Positions 4,849-5,483 of a DNA stretch of 5,483 nt are shown in pieces. Position 1 is the stretch's first letter. Each line of letters starts with the position of its first letter. Source of the DNA: JAATGA01 sp047605605 (lineage in GTDB: Bacteria; Pseudomonadota; Alphaproteobacteria; Rhodobacterales; Rhodobacteraceae); NCBI GenBank assembly GCA_047605605.1, contig JASGFG010000127.1, positions 1 to 5,483 on the forward strand, in the 5' to 3' direction. A program made the position numbers and the translations under genes. The notes beneath the pieces were generated by a model, which saw only the letters and a program-made list of their open reading frames with translations, did no database searches and was not told where the DNA came from.

Positions 4849-5483
4849 CAGAAAACCTCTGGCGGCGTGGCTTTGCGGCGGGTGGGGGCGAAGAACGGGC
4901 GATCCGTCACCTGCGCCTCCAGCATCAGTTTGACATATTGCAGCTCGCGCGCCGCATAGATTTCGACCCAGAGGTCGCGGTTCAGGTATTTCCGTTCGAC
5001 ATGGGCGAGGGCGATGTTGCGCTTGGCCGCGGGCGACCAGCAGGCCGAGGTGATGAACCCCGCCTCGTGTTTCTTGCCCGCATAGATCAGCGAGCCTTCG
5101 GCCGGGATGTTGCCGTCGATGTCCAGACCGACCAGCGCCCATTTCGACCCGGCGGCCTTTTCGGCTAGCAGCGCCCGGCGGCCGGTGAAATGGCCCTTGT
5201 CCCAGTCGATCATCCAGTCGAGGCCCAGTTCAAAGGGCGATCGCGTCCGATCCTCGCGCACCGCCTGTTCGGCGGGGATGAAGTCGGTGTTGGTGACGAT
5301 GAACCCGGCCTCGATCCGGGCGATGTCCAGCGCCTCGGACCCGATGGGGCGGATGCCCCAGGGCGCGCCTGCGGTAAACAGATGGTCCCAGAGCGGCAGG
5401 GCACTGTCGGGCGTGGTCCAGAGTTCATAGCCCAGATCGCCGGTGAACCCGGTGCGGCTGATGGTGATTTTCGCACCTTTCAG
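4848..5483 (-). CDS. GcvT-family aminomethyltransferase/demethylase, C-terminal part
   Basis: The gene enters from the right edge, and only its last 211 residues are present. The frame is open to the window end, so an apparent GTG start at 5261 is internal. Numbering from the visible start, ISRTGFTGDLGYELW (8-22) is the hallmark GcvT motif near the tetrahydrofolate site. EALDIARIEAGF (50-61) and LGLDWMIDWDKGHFTGRRAL (86-105) complete the folate-binding domain. The C-terminal barrel (about 116-185) has GFITSACWSPAAKRNIALAHV, here split as GFITSACWSP at 142-151 and NIALAHV after it. The tail PFFAPTRRKATPPEVF is typical of GcvT-like proteins outside the glycine cleavage system. The family moves one-carbon groups from methylated or aminomethyl substrates to tetrahydrofolate (GcvT, DmdA, the C-terminal domains of dimethylglycine/sarcosine dehydrogenases). 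Beside two Rieske oxygenases, a role in handling a methyl or formaldehyde unit is plausible. Whether it is a stand-alone protein or the end of a flavoenzyme fusion cannot be seen. Confidence 0.88.
   Translation of the reverse strand: MKGAKITISRTGFTGDLGYELWTTPDSALPLWDHLFTAGAPWGIRPIGSEALDIARIEAGFIVTNTDFIPAEQAVREDRTRSPFELGLDWMIDWDKGHFTGRRALLAEKAAGSKWALVGLDIDGNIPAEGSLIYAGKKHEAGFITSACWSPAAKRNIALAHVERKYLNRDLWVEIYAARELQYVKLMLEAQVTDRPFFAPTRRKATPPEVF
4856..4860 (-). promoter_or_regulatory. Ribosome binding site of the first oxygenase gene
   Basis: AGAGG on the minus strand, embedded in the last codons of the GcvT-type gene, lies 7 nt before the ATG at 4848. It supports that start rather than the longer upstream open frame. 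Confidence 0.65.

Noticed and set aside
3580..4959. Long plus-strand open frame of 459 codons opposite the first oxygenase, and similar ones at 363-1424, 1469-2443 and 2636-3769
   Set aside because: These are antisense to genes with unmistakable family motifs; the translations are rich in Arg, Gly, Pro and His without domains, as expected from GC-rich codon bias on the opposite strand.
3730..5142. Extension of the first oxygenase frame upstream to 5142
   Set aside because: The extra N-terminal part overlaps the GcvT-type gene in another frame and has no oxygenase-like content, while the ATG at 4848 has a ribosome site and gives a normal family length.
4848..5261. A short complete gene starting with GTG at 5261
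   Set aside because: The frame stays open to the window end and the upstream residues carry the essential GcvT motif (SRTGFTGDLGYELW), so this GTG is an internal Val codon of a longer gene.
1..5483. CRISPR array, transposase, integrase, toxin-antitoxin or defence genes
   Set aside because: No regularly spaced direct repeats and no such protein families were seen on either strand; the window is metabolic and transport genes throughout.

Overview
The window reads as one compact minus-strand gene cluster from a GC-rich alphaproteobacterium, most likely a Rhodobacterales member such as a Paracoccus/Rhodobacter relative. That placement rests on the high GC content (judged by eye at 60-65%), the GC-rich third codon positions, the Tat-like leader on the binding protein, and a GGATATTT...CCAGAAAGA motif after the last gene that resembles downstream elements I remember from this order. 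No database search was possible, so the taxonomy is inference.

In transcription order (high to low coordinates) the genes are: (1) the C-terminal half of a GcvT-family, tetrahydrofolate-dependent aminomethyl/demethylase-type protein, cut by the window edge; (2) a first Rieske non-heme iron oxygenase alpha subunit; (3) a second, clearly different Rieske oxygenase alpha subunit; (4) a PotF-like periplasmic substrate-binding protein; (5) a PotG-like ABC ATPase. The first three overlap by 1 and 4 nt. A 69-bp AT-rich gap separates the second oxygenase from the binding protein, and 2 nt separate the binding protein from the ATPase. A 257-bp non-coding stretch follows. It holds a GC-rich hairpin series behind the ATPase and a 27-bp imperfect inverted repeat whose two arms carry the same motif in opposite orientations. 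This looks like a pair of 3'-end elements between convergent genes.

Taken together, the cluster suggests uptake of a small cationic compound (PotF/PotG-type importer) followed by oxidative removal of N-methyl (or similar) groups by two Rieske oxygenases, with the GcvT-type protein moving a one-carbon unit onto tetrahydrofolate. Both oxygenases carry Glu, not Asp, three residues before the first iron-ligand His, as in the carnitine oxygenase CntA. The substrate is not determined by the sequence. Missing from the window are the transporter permeases, an oxygenase reductase, a regulator, and the operon promoter. All would have to lie upstream (beyond position 5483) or elsewhere in the genome.
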